A program made the position numbers and the translations under genes. Shown piece by piece: positions 37,467 to 45,508 of a stretch of DNA of 64,000 bases. The stretch is taken from contig JAPKCM010000001.1 in NCBI GenBank assembly GCA_028822935.1, positions 124,001 to 188,000 of the forward strand. The letters run 5' to 3'. The stretch is from Akkermansiaceae bacterium. Its GTDB lineage: Bacteria > Verrucomicrobiota > Verrucomicrobiia > Verrucomicrobiales > Akkermansiaceae. Every line of letters begins with the position of its first letter. The stretch's first letter is position 1. The notes below the pieces were generated by a model, which searched no databases, was not told where the DNA came from, and saw only the letters and a list, made by a program, of their open reading frames with translations.

Positions 37467-38342
37467 CTAATTGCCCGCGCGCTCTGCGAGGAGCTTGTTC
37501 CACTGAATTGAGCTTCTTAGAAGACGGATCTGATCTAGTAAGCCTCGATGTTCCAAGCAGGCTTTTTTGCACTCGGGGATTTTTGAATTGAGATTAAGAT
37601 AGCGTCCCACTTCCCGGCAAAGTTTTGCGTGTTCTTCTACGAGAAGTCCAAGCTTTGCCTTTGACTTGGTGATTTCTCGGTTCGCGGCACTGATCTGTCC
37701 GAAAGTCTCGGAAGCTTCGTTTTTATTGCCTTTCAACTTCGTGTCGATGCTCTCTTGTAGTTCTGCAAGTCTGTCCTGTTCAGAGTCAATTTCGGCGTCA
37801 ATCTTTTTAAGATCAATTTTGTATTCTTTGAACTGGTCTCTGAGTTCGTGAAGAGTGGTACGAGTCGTAAGGTAGGCTTCGTCCTGATCACCAGCCTCCT
37901 CTTTGAGGACGGTAGCCTTGGTCTTAAGAGCTTCGAAGCGACGCTTTATCTGCTGGGCTATTGACATGGAGTCATCTCGACGAAGATTCAGCTCTTCGAG
38001 TGAATCAAAGAGTTTTTCACGTGCGCCATAGAGCTCTTGGCCAATATTTTTCGAGCGATCAGTAACGGTTGTTCGAGCGAGGTGTGCAGCGTGGAGAATC
38101 TTGTTAGATTCTTGGATTTTCTTTTCCAGAGAGAGTCGCTCGCTCTCGATCCGGCGGATGCTCCAGTATTCCATCGAGATATCCTCGATATGCTCGGCTC
38201 CAGGCCAGCAAAGGGCTCCTAGAAATTCTTCTCCTTCCTGCATGAGGTGGAGTTCGTAAGCAGCGTCGGTCATTCTCTTCAGCTTTCGGTAGAGTCCGAA
38301 AGATTGGAGGATGGTAGCAATACCGTAGCGGAGGTGGGTCAT
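37467..38342 (-). CDS. coiled-coil protein of unknown function
   Basis: 291 residues, almost entirely predicted helical. Heptad-like runs of Leu/Ile with Glu/Lys extend from about residue 55 to 250 (LSLEKKIQESNKIL, RRFEALKTKA, LKKIDAEIDSEQDRLAEL). No signal peptide or membrane segment is seen. It may be a structural or scaffold protein. It lies 13 bases downstream of acs on the same strand and two bases from the convergent mpl stop. Confidence 0.8.
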   Translation of the reverse strand: MTHLRYGIATILQSFGLYRKLKRMTDAAYELHLMQEGEEFLGALCWPGAEHIEDISMEYWSIRRIESERLSLEKKIQESNKILHAAHLARTTVTDRSKNIGQELYGAREKLFDSLEELNLRRDDSMSIAQQIKRRFEALKTKATVLKEEAGDQDEAYLTTRTTLHELRDQFKEYKIDLKKIDAEIDSEQDRLAELQESIDTKLKGNKNEASETFGQISAANREITKSKAKLGLLVEEHAKLCREVGRYLNLNSKIPECKKACLEHRGLLDQIRLLRSSIQWNKLLAERAGN

Positions 38343-38355
38343 TAAAGGAGGAAGG

Positions 38356-40305
38356 TTATTTCTTGAGGCTTTCTTGAAGTGATTTGATTACCTCAACGTC
38401 CTCAAGGGTGGTCACGTTTCCAGTCACCTCACCGGTCGCTACGAGTTCCTTGAGGAGCCTACGCATGATTTTTCCGGATCGAGTTTTTGGAAGAACAGCA
38501 GTGAAATGGATTTCGTCGGGTTTGGCAATTGCGCCGATCACTTTTCCGACATGATTGCGCAATTCTTTGTTCAGATCATCGGAACCAGTAGATTTCCCTT
38601 TCAAAGAAACAAAGGCAACGACTCCCTGTCCTTTGATTTCATGAGGACGTCCCACGACCGCTGCTTCAGCAACGGAGCGGTGCGAGACAAGGGCGCTTTC
38701 GACTTCGGCCGTTCCGAGGCGATGGCCGGAGACATTGAGGACATCGTCAAGACGACCGGTGATCCAGAAATTACCTTTCTTGTCCTTACGGGCTCCATCT
38801 CCAGCGGTGTAAATGCCTTTGTAGTCAGACCAATAAGTGTCGCGATAACGTTTTTTGTCTCCGTAGATCGAGCGAAGCATTGATGGCCACGGCTGTCGGA
38901 TGACGAGCTTGCCGCCTTCTTCCACACGACATTCTTGGCCGGTCTCATCGAGGATGGCGGCATCCACTCCGAAGAAAGGAAGGGTGGCGGTTCCGGGCTT
39001 GGTGGGAGTGCAACCGGGTAGGGGGGAAATCATGATGGCTCCGGTCTCGGTTTGCCACCAAGTGTCCACAATCGGGCAGCGTCCTCCTCCGATTTTTTTG
39101 TGATACCAGATCCAGGCTTCCGGGTTAATCGGTTCACCGACGGTTCCGAGAAGTCTGAGAGAAGAAAGATCACGTGCCTCAGGAAATTGATCACCCGCTT
39201 TGATGAAGGCGCGGATGGCCGTGGGGGCGGTGTAAAAAATGGAGACCTTGTATTTTTCAACGATATCCCAAAATCTCCCGAAGTCGGGGAAGTTCGGGGC
39301 ACCTTCATACATTACCTGAGTGGCTCCATTTGCGAGTGGACCGTACACGATGTAGCTGTGACCAGTGATCCAACCGACATCGGCAGTGCACCAGTAGACG
39401 TCATTGTCCTGCATATCGAAGATATACTTTGTGGTGGCGTAGGTCCCCATGAGGTAACCCCCAGAGGTGTGAAGGATTCCTTTTGGTTTCCCTGTGGAGC
39501 CTGAAGTGTAGAGGATAAAAAGGGGGTGCTCGCTATCGAAGCCTTTAGCGATATGCTGGTCGCTGACCTTGGCGACTTCGTCATGCCAGTAAACATCACG
39601 GCCCTTTTTCATCGTCACCTTTTCGCCAATGCGCTGGTGCACGATGACGGTTTCGACGTCTTTGTACTTCTTGAGGGCTTCGTCGACATTCGCCTTGAGG
39701 GGAACGACTGAACCTCGCCGGTATCCGCCATCAGAAGTGATGACTGCCTTGGCCTTGCAGTCCTCGAGTCGGTCTGCAATTGATTCTGCGGAAAAGCCAC
39801 CGAAAACTACGGAATGAACCGCTCCGATACGAGCGCAGGCCAACATGGCGATGGCAGCTTCAGGCACCATGGGCATGTAGATTAGAACGCGATCTTTGGA
39901 TTTGATGCCCTTTGCGAGGAGAACATTGGCAAATCGGCAAACTTCGCGATGGAGCTGTCGATAGGTGAGAGTGCGTGACTCACCGGGCTCCCCTTCCCAA
40001 ATGATAGCCGCTTTGTTGGCGCGGCCATTGGTGAGGTGACGGTCGACGCAGTTTTCGCAGACATTGATCTTTCCTCCGACGAACCATTTGGCATTGGGAG
40101 CTTTCCAGTCGAGGACCTTGGACCACTTCTTTTGCCATAAAAGCTGCTTTGCTTCTCGGGCCCAAAAGGTGGCAGGTTTTTCGATCGATTCTCGATGAAG
40201 CCGTTTGTATTGAGCAAGGCTGGAAATACGGGCCTTCTTTGAAAATTTCTGGGCTGGTTTAAACTCCAGTTCTTCGCTCGCGACGCTTTGGGATTTGCTG
40301 CTCAT
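38356..40305 (-). CDS. acs: acetyl-CoA synthetase (AMP-forming)
   Basis: 649 residues, the normal length. The AMP-binding signature is [19 protein letters not shown] (about residues 266-284). WWQTETGA confirms the acyl-AMP site. The C-terminal [14 protein letters not shown] contains the conserved catalytic lysine that is acetylated in many bacteria (near 613). It converts acetate, ATP and CoA to acetyl-CoA. Confidence 0.97.
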   Translation of the reverse strand: MSSKSQSVASEELEFKPAQKFSKKARISSLAQYKRLHRESIEKPATFWAREAKQLLWQKKWSKVLDWKAPNAKWFVGGKINVCENCVDRHLTNGRANKAAIIWEGEPGESRTLTYRQLHREVCRFANVLLAKGIKSKDRVLIYMPMVPEAAIAMLACARIGAVHSVVFGGFSAESIADRLEDCKAKAVITSDGGYRRGSVVPLKANVDEALKKYKDVETVIVHQRIGEKVTMKKGRDVYWHDEVAKVSDQHIAKGFDSEHPLFILYTSGSTGKPKGILHTSGGYLMGTYATTKYIFDMQDNDVYWCTADVGWITGHSYIVYGPLANGATQVMYEGAPNFPDFGRFWDIVEKYKVSIFYTAPTAIRAFIKAGDQFPEARDLSSLRLLGTVGEPINPEAWIWYHKKIGGGRCPIVDTWWQTETGAIMISPLPGCTPTKPGTATLPFFGVDAAILDETGQECRVEEGGKLVIRQPWPSMLRSIYGDKKRYRDTYWSDYKGIYTAGDGARKDKKGNFWITGRLDDVLNVSGHRLGTAEVESALVSHRSVAEAAVVGRPHEIKGQGVVAFVSLKGKSTGSDDLNKELRNHVGKVIGAIAKPDEIHFTAVLPKTRSGKIMRRLLKELVATGEVTGNVTTLEDVEVIKSLQESLKK

Positions 40306-40377
40306 CGTGTTGAGCGGATGCTAGCAGGACTGAAGGCGAGGGGACAATGCGCAAAGTTCATCTTTCCAAAGGAAGTA

Positions 40378-41091
40378 TTACTTTTGCTCCGCCATCTTGA
40401 GGAGGTCCTCACGTTCTTGATCTGTAAGGGGGCGCCACTTTCCTGAGCGGAGAGAGCCTAGTTTCAAGGGGCCAATTTGGAGACGAATGAGGCGCTTCAC
40501 TCGGTGATGCACGGCCTGCATCATGTAGCGGATCTGGCGCTTCATTCCGGTCGTGAGGACAATCTGCAAGCGCCGCGATGAAATTCGTTCTACCGAATGA
40601 GCCTTGGCCTTTCCTTCTTCGGTGTAGACGCCCTTTAGCAGCTTATCGAAAATCTCGTTCTCAAAGGAAGAATCAAGGGTGACGTGATAGACCTTGGGGA
40701 TCTTGTGTTTAGGGTGGGTGAGCGCTTGTGAGAGTTCCCCGTCGTTACTCAAGATGATCAATCCCTCGGACTCGAGGTCCAGTCGGCCAACGTGCATGAG
40801 ATGCTGCATGCGTCCTGGAAGGAGGTGATAAATGGTTTCGCGATGACGTTCGTCGTTTCGCGTGCAGACGAGGCCCGCTGGCTTGTGCAGAACAATGCTC
40901 TGGATGTTGAGAGGCTCGATCCTCTTCCCGTTGGCGCGAATCTGATCGTCTGGTTGCACCCGATAGCCAGGCTTGATACAGCTCTGCCCATTGACGACGA
41001 CATCGCCAGCCAGAACCATGGCATCACAGGCTCGGCGTGATCCTACTCCACATGAAGCCAGGTATTTATTGAGGCGGACACCATCGCTCAT
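40378..41091 (-). CDS. pseudouridine synthase, RsuA/RluB/RluE family
   Basis: 237 residues. An N-terminal S4 domain (RLNKYLASCGVGSRRACDAM) is followed by the catalytic domain with VGRLDLESEGLIILSND, where the Asp of GRLD is the nucleophile. TGMKRQIRYMM is the second conserved block. It modifies rRNA uridines; the precise site (16S 516 or 23S) cannot be told by eye, though size and S4 layout suit RluB/RluF-like enzymes. Confidence 0.93.
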   Translation of the reverse strand: MSDGVRLNKYLASCGVGSRRACDAMVLAGDVVVNGQSCIKPGYRVQPDDQIRANGKRIEPLNIQSIVLHKPAGLVCTRNDERHRETIYHLLPGRMQHLMHVGRLDLESEGLIILSNDGELSQALTHPKHKIPKVYHVTLDSSFENEIFDKLLKGVYTEEGKAKAHSVERISSRRLQIVLTTGMKRQIRYMMQAVHHRVKRLIRLQIGPLKLGSLRSGKWRPLTDQEREDLLKMAEQK

Positions 41092-41120
41092 GAATTCAGG
41101 GCAGGTAAATGGGGTGCAAG

Positions 41121-41148
41121 AAAAAGGCGAAGCCGGTGAGGCTCCGCC
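41121..41148 (-). terminator. intrinsic terminator after the small basic protein gene
   Basis: On the minus strand GGCGGAGCC (41148-41140) pairs with GGCTTCGCC (41134-41126), loop of five, followed by TTTTT (41125-41121). Confidence 0.75.
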
Positions 41149-41174
41149 GAGAAAGTTTGGTCAAAGCGGAAGAC

Positions 41175-41330
41175 TTACGAATCCGCAGCAGTCTTAGGAA
41201 GACCAATTGGGCTGGTTCCTTCTTTCCAAAGGCCACGTTGTTTGAGGGCCTTCACGCGCTCAAAGCGCTTCATCACAGAGCGCTTTCCAGTAGCTCCGCC
41301 TTGACGTTTTAGACTATTGTGCTTCGACAT
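41175..41330 (-). CDS. small basic protein (51 aa)
   Basis: 51 residues: MSKHNSLKRQGGATGKRSVM opens it, then a basic helix RFERVKALKQRG, and it ends with WKEGTSPIGLPKTAADS. Spacing and the motifs GKRSVxKRxER and GLPKT fit, from memory, the 'small basic protein' family of Verrucomicrobiota and relatives, whose function is unknown. It has its own terminator, so it is an independent transcript and probably well expressed. Strong basic character suggests RNA or ribosome association, which is inference. Confidence 0.85.
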   Translation of the reverse strand: MSKHNSLKRQGGATGKRSVMKRFERVKALKQRGLWKEGTSPIGLPKTAADS

Positions 41331-41484
41331 GGGTCAAAATTCCGGTTAGGGGCGCGGAACCTATGAGCAGGTTGTGGGCTTGGCAAGGATGAACTTGGGA
41401 TTTGTTAAGATACTCCTACAGTTTTTGGAGTGAATCATCGCTCGTCGAAGCGCAATTGTATTTTAGGGAAATTAAAAAGCAGGA

Positions 41485-41518
41485 TTGACAAAACTTGTAT
41501 TTTCAGTAATTACTGTAA
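41485..41518 (+). promoter_or_regulatory. promoter with palindromic operator for the GbsR/MarR regulator
   Basis: TTGACA (41485-41490) is followed after 16 bases by TAATTA (41507-41512). The perfect palindrome CAGTAATTACTG (41504-41515) covers the -10 box. A near-copy lies before the next operon at 42083. Autorepression is the simplest reading. Transcription would start about three bases before the ATG. Confidence 0.65.
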
Positions 41519-41521
41519 GGG

Positions 41522-42043
41522 ATGAATGAGACGGCAATTAAGTTAGCTGAGATCCGCGCAGAGTTCGTGGCTCAATGGGGAGTGATGGGCACCCAATGGG
41601 GGATCAATCGCACCATGGCTCAAATTCACGCTTTCTTGATGATTGGGGCCGCGCCAATGAGTACGGATGAGGTTATGGAAGCTCTCGAGATTAGCAGGGG
41701 CAACGCGCACACCAATCTTAAGGACCTTGTTGGCTGGGGCTTGGTTCGCATTGTGACCAAAAAAGGAGAACGAAAGGAATTTTTTGAGGCCGAAAAAGGA
41801 GTTTGGGAGATGTTTCGTCGGATTACCGTTGAGCGCAAACGTCGGGAAATTGACCCCGCTCTGGCCGTTCTCCAGCGCTGTAAGGTCGAAAGTGAGGGAA
41901 TGGAAGGTAAGGATGCTCTCGCTTTTCACGAGCAAATGAAGGAGCTGGAAGAATTTGTCAGTTTCGCCTCCAAGATGGGAGATCGTGTTGCCGCGATGCA
42001 ACACGGAAAGGCGATGCAGCTCGCTTTCAAACTCTTCGGTTAG
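41522..42043 (+). CDS. GbsR/MarR-family transcriptional regulator
   Basis: 173 residues. The opening AEIRAEFVAQWGVMGTQWGI and the winged helix PMSTDEVMEALEISRGNAHT followed by NLKDLVGWGLVR fit GbsR-type regulators (MarR-like HTH). The C-terminal half is helical and probably dimerises. Such proteins in Bacillus sense choline or osmolytes; the ligand here is unknown. The two palindromes flanking this gene give it a plausible local regulon: itself and the operon from 42120. Confidence 0.88.
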   Translation: MNETAIKLAEIRAEFVAQWGVMGTQWGINRTMAQIHAFLMIGAAPMSTDEVMEALEISRGNAHTNLKDLVGWGLVRIVTKKGERKEFFEAEKGVWEMFRRITVERKRREIDPALAVLQRCKVESEGMEGKDALAFHEQMKELEEFVSFASKMGDRVAAMQHGKAMQLAFKLFG

Positions 42044-42082
42044 GATTCAGAAATTTTACTAACTCAGACATCTAGAAAGATC

Positions 42083-42112
42083 TTTCAGTAAATACTGAAA
42101 AAACAATATAAA
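42083..42112 (+). promoter_or_regulatory. second copy of the regulator palindrome, promoter of the DCC/acyltransferase operon
   Basis: TTTCAGTA-AA-TACTGAAA (42083-42100) is an 18-base inverted repeat differing from the one at 41501-41518 at three positions. TATAAA at 42107-42112 is a likely -10, so the operator would cover the -35 region. It lies 20 bases before the ATG at 42120. Confidence 0.65.
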
Positions 42113-42119
42113 AAAGAAT

Positions 42120-42602
42120 ATGAAGCTCCCACTCTACCTCAATTGGATCGAAGTTTACTACGATGGACGCTGCGGGATGTGCTGCACCTTTCATGAGTGG
42201 CTTAATCGGCAAAAACGGGCTTTCAGGGTTCGCTTCATTCCCTATCAGGCAGAGGAAGCGGCAGAGCAGTTCCCGGAAATCGCCGATCTTGATCCTGCTC
42301 GGGAAATGGTGGCCCGGACGAGTGAAGGGCAGATTATTCGAGGGGCAGAAGCCTGGGTCTGGTGCCTCTACAGCTGTGCGAACTATCGCAAAATGGCGCG
42401 AAGGTTGGCGAGTCCCGCCTTGTTGCCGATGGCGAAGAGAGCATGTCAGCTCCTTGCCGCCAATCGTCGTGGCTTGAGCCGGGTTTTTTTTCGTAGAAAA
42501 GATCACGAAGTGAGGGAGACCCTTCACGTGATGACCGGGCCGAGCTGCGACGGGGATTTTTGCGCTGTCGATCAGGACGAATGGCGCAAGGAGCTTCTCT
42601 GA
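42120..42602 (+). CDS. DCC-family thiol-disulfide oxidoreductase-like protein
   Basis: 160 residues. VYYDGRCGMCCTFHEWL holds the D-x2-C-x2-C motif (D15, C18, C21) of the DCC (YuxK) family, a thioredoxin-like fold. IRGAEAWVWC is another conserved block. The usual family length is about 130 residues; the Cys-containing tail (GPSCDGDFCAVD) is extra. It is the first gene after the second regulator palindrome. Confidence 0.88.
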   Translation: MKLPLYLNWIEVYYDGRCGMCCTFHEWLNRQKRAFRVRFIPYQAEEAAEQFPEIADLDPAREMVARTSEGQIIRGAEAWVWCLYSCANYRKMARRLASPALLPMAKRACQLLAANRRGLSRVFFRRKDHEVRETLHVMTGPSCDGDFCAVDQDEWRKELL

Positions 42603-42630
42603 AATTCGGTTCTCACAAAGAAATAAAACC

Positions 42631-43011
42631 ATGAATGAAACAACCATTACCTATAGCCTCTATCTCTTAATTGCCATTCCCGTGACCATTTGGGTGGCGA
42701 AAACCCTTCACCGAAATGGGCGAGTGTTCCTCGTCGATTGCTTCCATGGAAATGCTGAAATGGCCGATAGTGTGAACCACCTTCTTGTGGTGGGATTCTA
42801 CCTGATCAATATCGGCTTTGTGACTCTCTTTCTGAAGATAGAGAGCAAGGTTCAAGAAGTGACCGGGGTTTTCGAAGCACTGAGTGAAAAGCTAGGAGTT
42901 GTTCTCCTTGTCCTCGGAGGAATGCATTTCTTGAACCTCTACATCTTTAGCAAGCTTCGCCAGAATCCGAATGCGCAGCCGCCGATCATGCCAGTCAAAG
43001 GAACCTACTAA
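42631..43011 (+). CDS. small integral membrane protein
   Basis: 126 residues with three hydrophobic segments, near 5-25, 48-67 and 86-107 (LYLLIAIPVTIWVAK, HLLVVGFYLINIGFVTLFL, LGVVLLVLGGMHFLNLYIF). I do not recognise the family. It is 28 bases downstream of the DCC gene in the same direction and belongs to that operon. Confidence 0.8.
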   Translation: MNETTITYSLYLLIAIPVTIWVAKTLHRNGRVFLVDCFHGNAEMADSVNHLLVVGFYLINIGFVTLFLKIESKVQEVTGVFEALSEKLGVVLLVLGGMHFLNLYIFSKLRQNPNAQPPIMPVKGTY

Positions 43012-43322
43012 CGAATTGAAAACATGAAGAAGCTACTCGCACGATTATTCCATTGGAAATTGGAAACAAAGAAACGGCACCGGAGACTAACTTGGATGTT
43101 TGGAAACTGAACTGAGAAAGGAAGAATAATGAGGGAAGATAAATTAGCGACAAAAGAGGAGGTGTTCTTGGAGGACCTACTTTTGCTCTGCCATATCTTG
43201 GTGTCGAAATTATCAATGGTGGTTTTGGTGGTGTTCCATGGCTGTTTCCAATCGGAGAATTTATTGCGCAGTCACAGCCTTTGCCGTCATTTGAGCCTGT
43301 AGAAAAAAGCTAGAACAATGAA
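43012..43322 (+). other. 311-base gap with two doubtful small reading frames
   Basis: A frame at 43024-43110 encodes 28 residues (MKKLLARLFHWKLETKKRH...). A second begins at ATG 43129, after a fair Shine-Dalgarno (AAAGGAAG), and runs to 43302 (57 residues, MREDKLATKEEVFLED...). From about 43164 the neighbouring frame instead reads protein-like (TFALPYLGVEIINGGFGGVP then WLFPIGEFIAQSQ) to a stop at 43313. One lost or gained base would join the two into a small protein, so this may be a frameshifted gene relic. Confidence 0.35.
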
Positions 43323-43703
43323 ATGATCTTACTCCGAATCGCCGGGCTGATGTGCCTCGGCTTGGTGGTGGCCAACCTCGTGGGAGTGAAGCGCCTGAAA
43401 TATGCGGTTAACTTGGAGACATCTGAGCCGATTGTGCGGCAGATCTTTTATGTGTATTGCGGCTATATCGTGATGCTGATTATGGGACTGACGGTTCTCT
43501 GTCTCGGCTGGCCGGAGCTTCTGCTCACCGATGGCATGGGACGTGTCGTCTGCTGGTTTTTCGGAATTTTCTGGGGAAGCTAGGTCGTTGTGCAGCTGAC
43601 TTATTACGATAAGGATCTTCGTATGAAAGAGCGGGGCTGGGATCTCTTTTTTCTGGGTGTTTTTGCGGCATTGGCCATCATTTTTATCAACGGCGCATTA
43701 TGA
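43323..43703 (+). pseudogene. membrane protein gene interrupted by an in-frame TAG
   Basis: The frame encodes 86 residues with two membrane helices, then TAG at 43581-43583. It continues in the same frame with VVVQLTYYDKDLRMKERGWD and LFFLGVFAALAIIFINGAL, a third helix, to TGA at 43701. That TGA overlaps the next ATG in the same ATGA style as the other operon junctions. The continuation is clearly protein-like, so the amber codon most likely interrupts a 126-residue protein. Alternatives are translational read-through, a sequencing error, or a genuinely shorter protein with a relic tail. A shift of frame is not needed. Confidence 0.75.
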
Positions 43704-44143
43704 AAGAACTCCTCGATTTAGGATTACAAGTGTCGGGCTGGTCGCTGGTGCTTCTATGTATTGGTAGCATCTGGATTCCCAAGGTGCTGGGCTGGCGCGA
43801 GAAGCTGGTGAGTCTCACGCCCTTGATGAAGGAACTCTGGTGGACCTACTCGCTCTACGTTTGGGGGAGTCACATTTTCTTCGCTGTGATGGCACTTGCG
43901 CATCGCGATTGGTTCCTGAGTGGGAGTCCGGTCGCGGCGAGCCTGGCTGGCTTTATCTGCCTCTGGTGGAGCGTGCGGCTTTACCTTCAATTCTTCGGCT
44001 TTGATTTCGATGAAGTGGAGGATGGGTTCTTGCATAAAGCGGCGAAGCACATCCTGACGCTGCTCTTCATCGGGCTCGTGTTCGTTTTCGGGATGACGGT
44101 GGCGTGGAATCTGGGCTTGCTGGGAAAGGGAGGAGCGCTGTGA
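43700..44143 (+). CDS. integral membrane protein of the acyltransferase operon
   Basis: 147 residues with four hydrophobic segments (VSGWSLVLLCIGSIWIPKVLG; LYVWGSHIFFAVMALAH; VAASLAGFICLWWSVRL; HILTLLFIGLVFVFGMTVAW). No known motif. It overlaps the upstream interrupted gene by four bases and the acyltransferase gene by four, so it is tightly coupled and may be a subunit of the same membrane system. Confidence 0.82.
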   Translation: MKELLDLGLQVSGWSLVLLCIGSIWIPKVLGWREKLVSLTPLMKELWWTYSLYVWGSHIFFAVMALAHRDWFLSGSPVAASLAGFICLWWSVRLYLQFFGFDFDEVEDGFLHKAAKHILTLLFIGLVFVFGMTVAWNLGLLGKGGAL

Positions 44144-45042
44144 TCGGAATCGTCTTTCTTCTCTTTGCCGGGCTTTTCGGCGGACGCTTGCTGGCGAAGC
44201 TCGCGCCGAAGGGGCATCGTCGCACCTTCGGCTGGCTCATGGTTTTCGCGTTGCTTGTCGCCGCTCATCTCAACCTCTTGGACGCGGATCCTATCGTGCG
44301 CATGGTGGGAATTTGTGCCGTGCTATTGGCCGCCATGAAGGGGCTCGTTTATGCCGAGTGGGCTGGGCCGAAACAGTTGACTTGGTCGCGTTATTTCATT
44401 TTCGGATTGCTGTGGTTTGGAATGGATCCGGGCACCTTCGCGAAGAAGAGAGCCGGGCTGAGCTACAAAGGTGATCTTGGATGGGGTCTCTTAATGCTGG
44501 TGGTGGGATTTACGATGGCCTGGGTGGTTTGGACGCTCGAGTATCGTGACATTATCCTGATGTTTGTGCCCATGAGTCTCGGGTTTCACTTTGGGGCTCT
44601 TCGGGTTTTGAAGGCGATCCATCGCTCCTTTGGCTTTCCCGTGCGGACTCTGTTTCCCAATCTCTTGAAAGCGCAAGGAATCGGAGACTTTTGGAGCAGA
44701 CGATGGAACGTCGGCTATTCGCAGATGATGCAAAGGGTCGTCGGGAGGCCGCTGGGAAATATCGTGGGGCGAGATGGGGGAGTGATGGCGGTGTTTCTCG
44801 TTTCGGGGCTTCTGCATGAAGTTGCGATCACGCTTCCGGTGATGGCGGGGTGGGGATGTCCCACGCTTTACTTTGTCTTCCATGGAGGACTTGCGGTGTG
44901 GGAACGGCGGACCGGTCGACAGCTGGGCAAGGTGCTGACGCTCATTTTGGTGGGTGCCCCGCTTGGTTTCTTGTTTCCTCAGGTCTTTCAAGTGGAAGTG
45001 ATTGAGCGATTTCTCGGAGTGATGAAATGGATCAATGGATAA
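44140..45042 (+). CDS. wax-synthase-like MBOAT membrane O-acyltransferase
   Basis: 300 residues from GTG 44140, whose GTGA overlaps the upstream stop; a frame extension to 44104 is less likely. Eight or so membrane helices. GIGDFWSRRWNVGYSQMM and SGLLHEVAITLP carry the FWxRRWN and the HE (probable catalytic His) blocks of plant-type wax synthases and related MBOAT enzymes. They transfer an acyl group from acyl-CoA to an alcohol. The product here (wax ester or other) is unknown. It is the last intact gene of the operon. Confidence 0.85.
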   Translation: MIGIVFLLFAGLFGGRLLAKLAPKGHRRTFGWLMVFALLVAAHLNLLDADPIVRMVGICAVLLAAMKGLVYAEWAGPKQLTWSRYFIFGLLWFGMDPGTFAKKRAGLSYKGDLGWGLLMLVVGFTMAWVVWTLEYRDIILMFVPMSLGFHFGALRVLKAIHRSFGFPVRTLFPNLLKAQGIGDFWSRRWNVGYSQMMQRVVGRPLGNIVGRDGGVMAVFLVSGLLHEVAITLPVMAGWGCPTLYFVFHGGLAVWERRTGRQLGKVLTLILVGAPLGFLFPQVFQVEVIERFLGVMKWING

Positions 45043-45043
45043 G

Positions 45044-45401
45044 ATGTAAAAGGCGATCGTTATTGCCGCAGCGAATGGGTTCCTCGGGCGCTATCTGAGC
45101 CGGTGGTTTCTGGACCGGGGTTGGCGGGGCGCTCGGTGAATTGTCGCTAAGGGCCTAAAAATCAGAATTTGATCCCGGAGAGCCGGGAGGAAAGTAATCA
45201 GGCGCTGGGAAAAAGCGATTGCGGGTTGCTGGGTAGCGCCCAAGGTCTGGATCAAATCATGCGCGGCAACCATTGATCGTTGAAAACTGCCGATTCAAGT
45301 GGCCGAATCTCAAAGAGGCTTTGGCACATTTGAGAGCTCGTCCTGGTGAGCGATCACTGACTGAAAATGCCTTAGCGAAGAATTTGAGGTCTCAAGACTA
45401 G
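45044..45401 (+). pseudogene. relic of an SDR-type NAD(P)-dependent epimerase (TIGR01777/YfcH-like)
   Basis: Protein-like scraps appear in order but with stops and deletions. ATG is followed at once by TAA, then KAIVIAAANGFLGRYLSRWF (Rossmann start), then in another frame RSVNCR. Next comes KAIAGCWVAPKVWIKSCAAT, matching the family's ...PPKVWINSSTAT block, and finally RFKWPNLKEALAHL, matching the DUF1731 tail. An intact homologue would be about 300 residues; here about 120 codons remain. The relic directly follows the acyltransferase gene by one base and would have been the operon's final gene. Bases 45402-45508 show nothing else. Confidence 0.75.
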
Positions 45402-45508
45402 GTGTGACAGAAGAGACTTCTAAAAAAACGACGATTGGATACTCTTTTTTTTTTGTGGTTTTTCTGGAACTAGCTTAAACTCCCACATCGATTGCGGTCA
45501 TTGTTACA

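Noticed and set aside
43581-43583. TAG as pyrrolysine or programmed read-through
   Set aside because: No pyl genes or read-through motif are visible and neighbouring lesions point to decay, so a nonsense mutation or sequence error is simpler.
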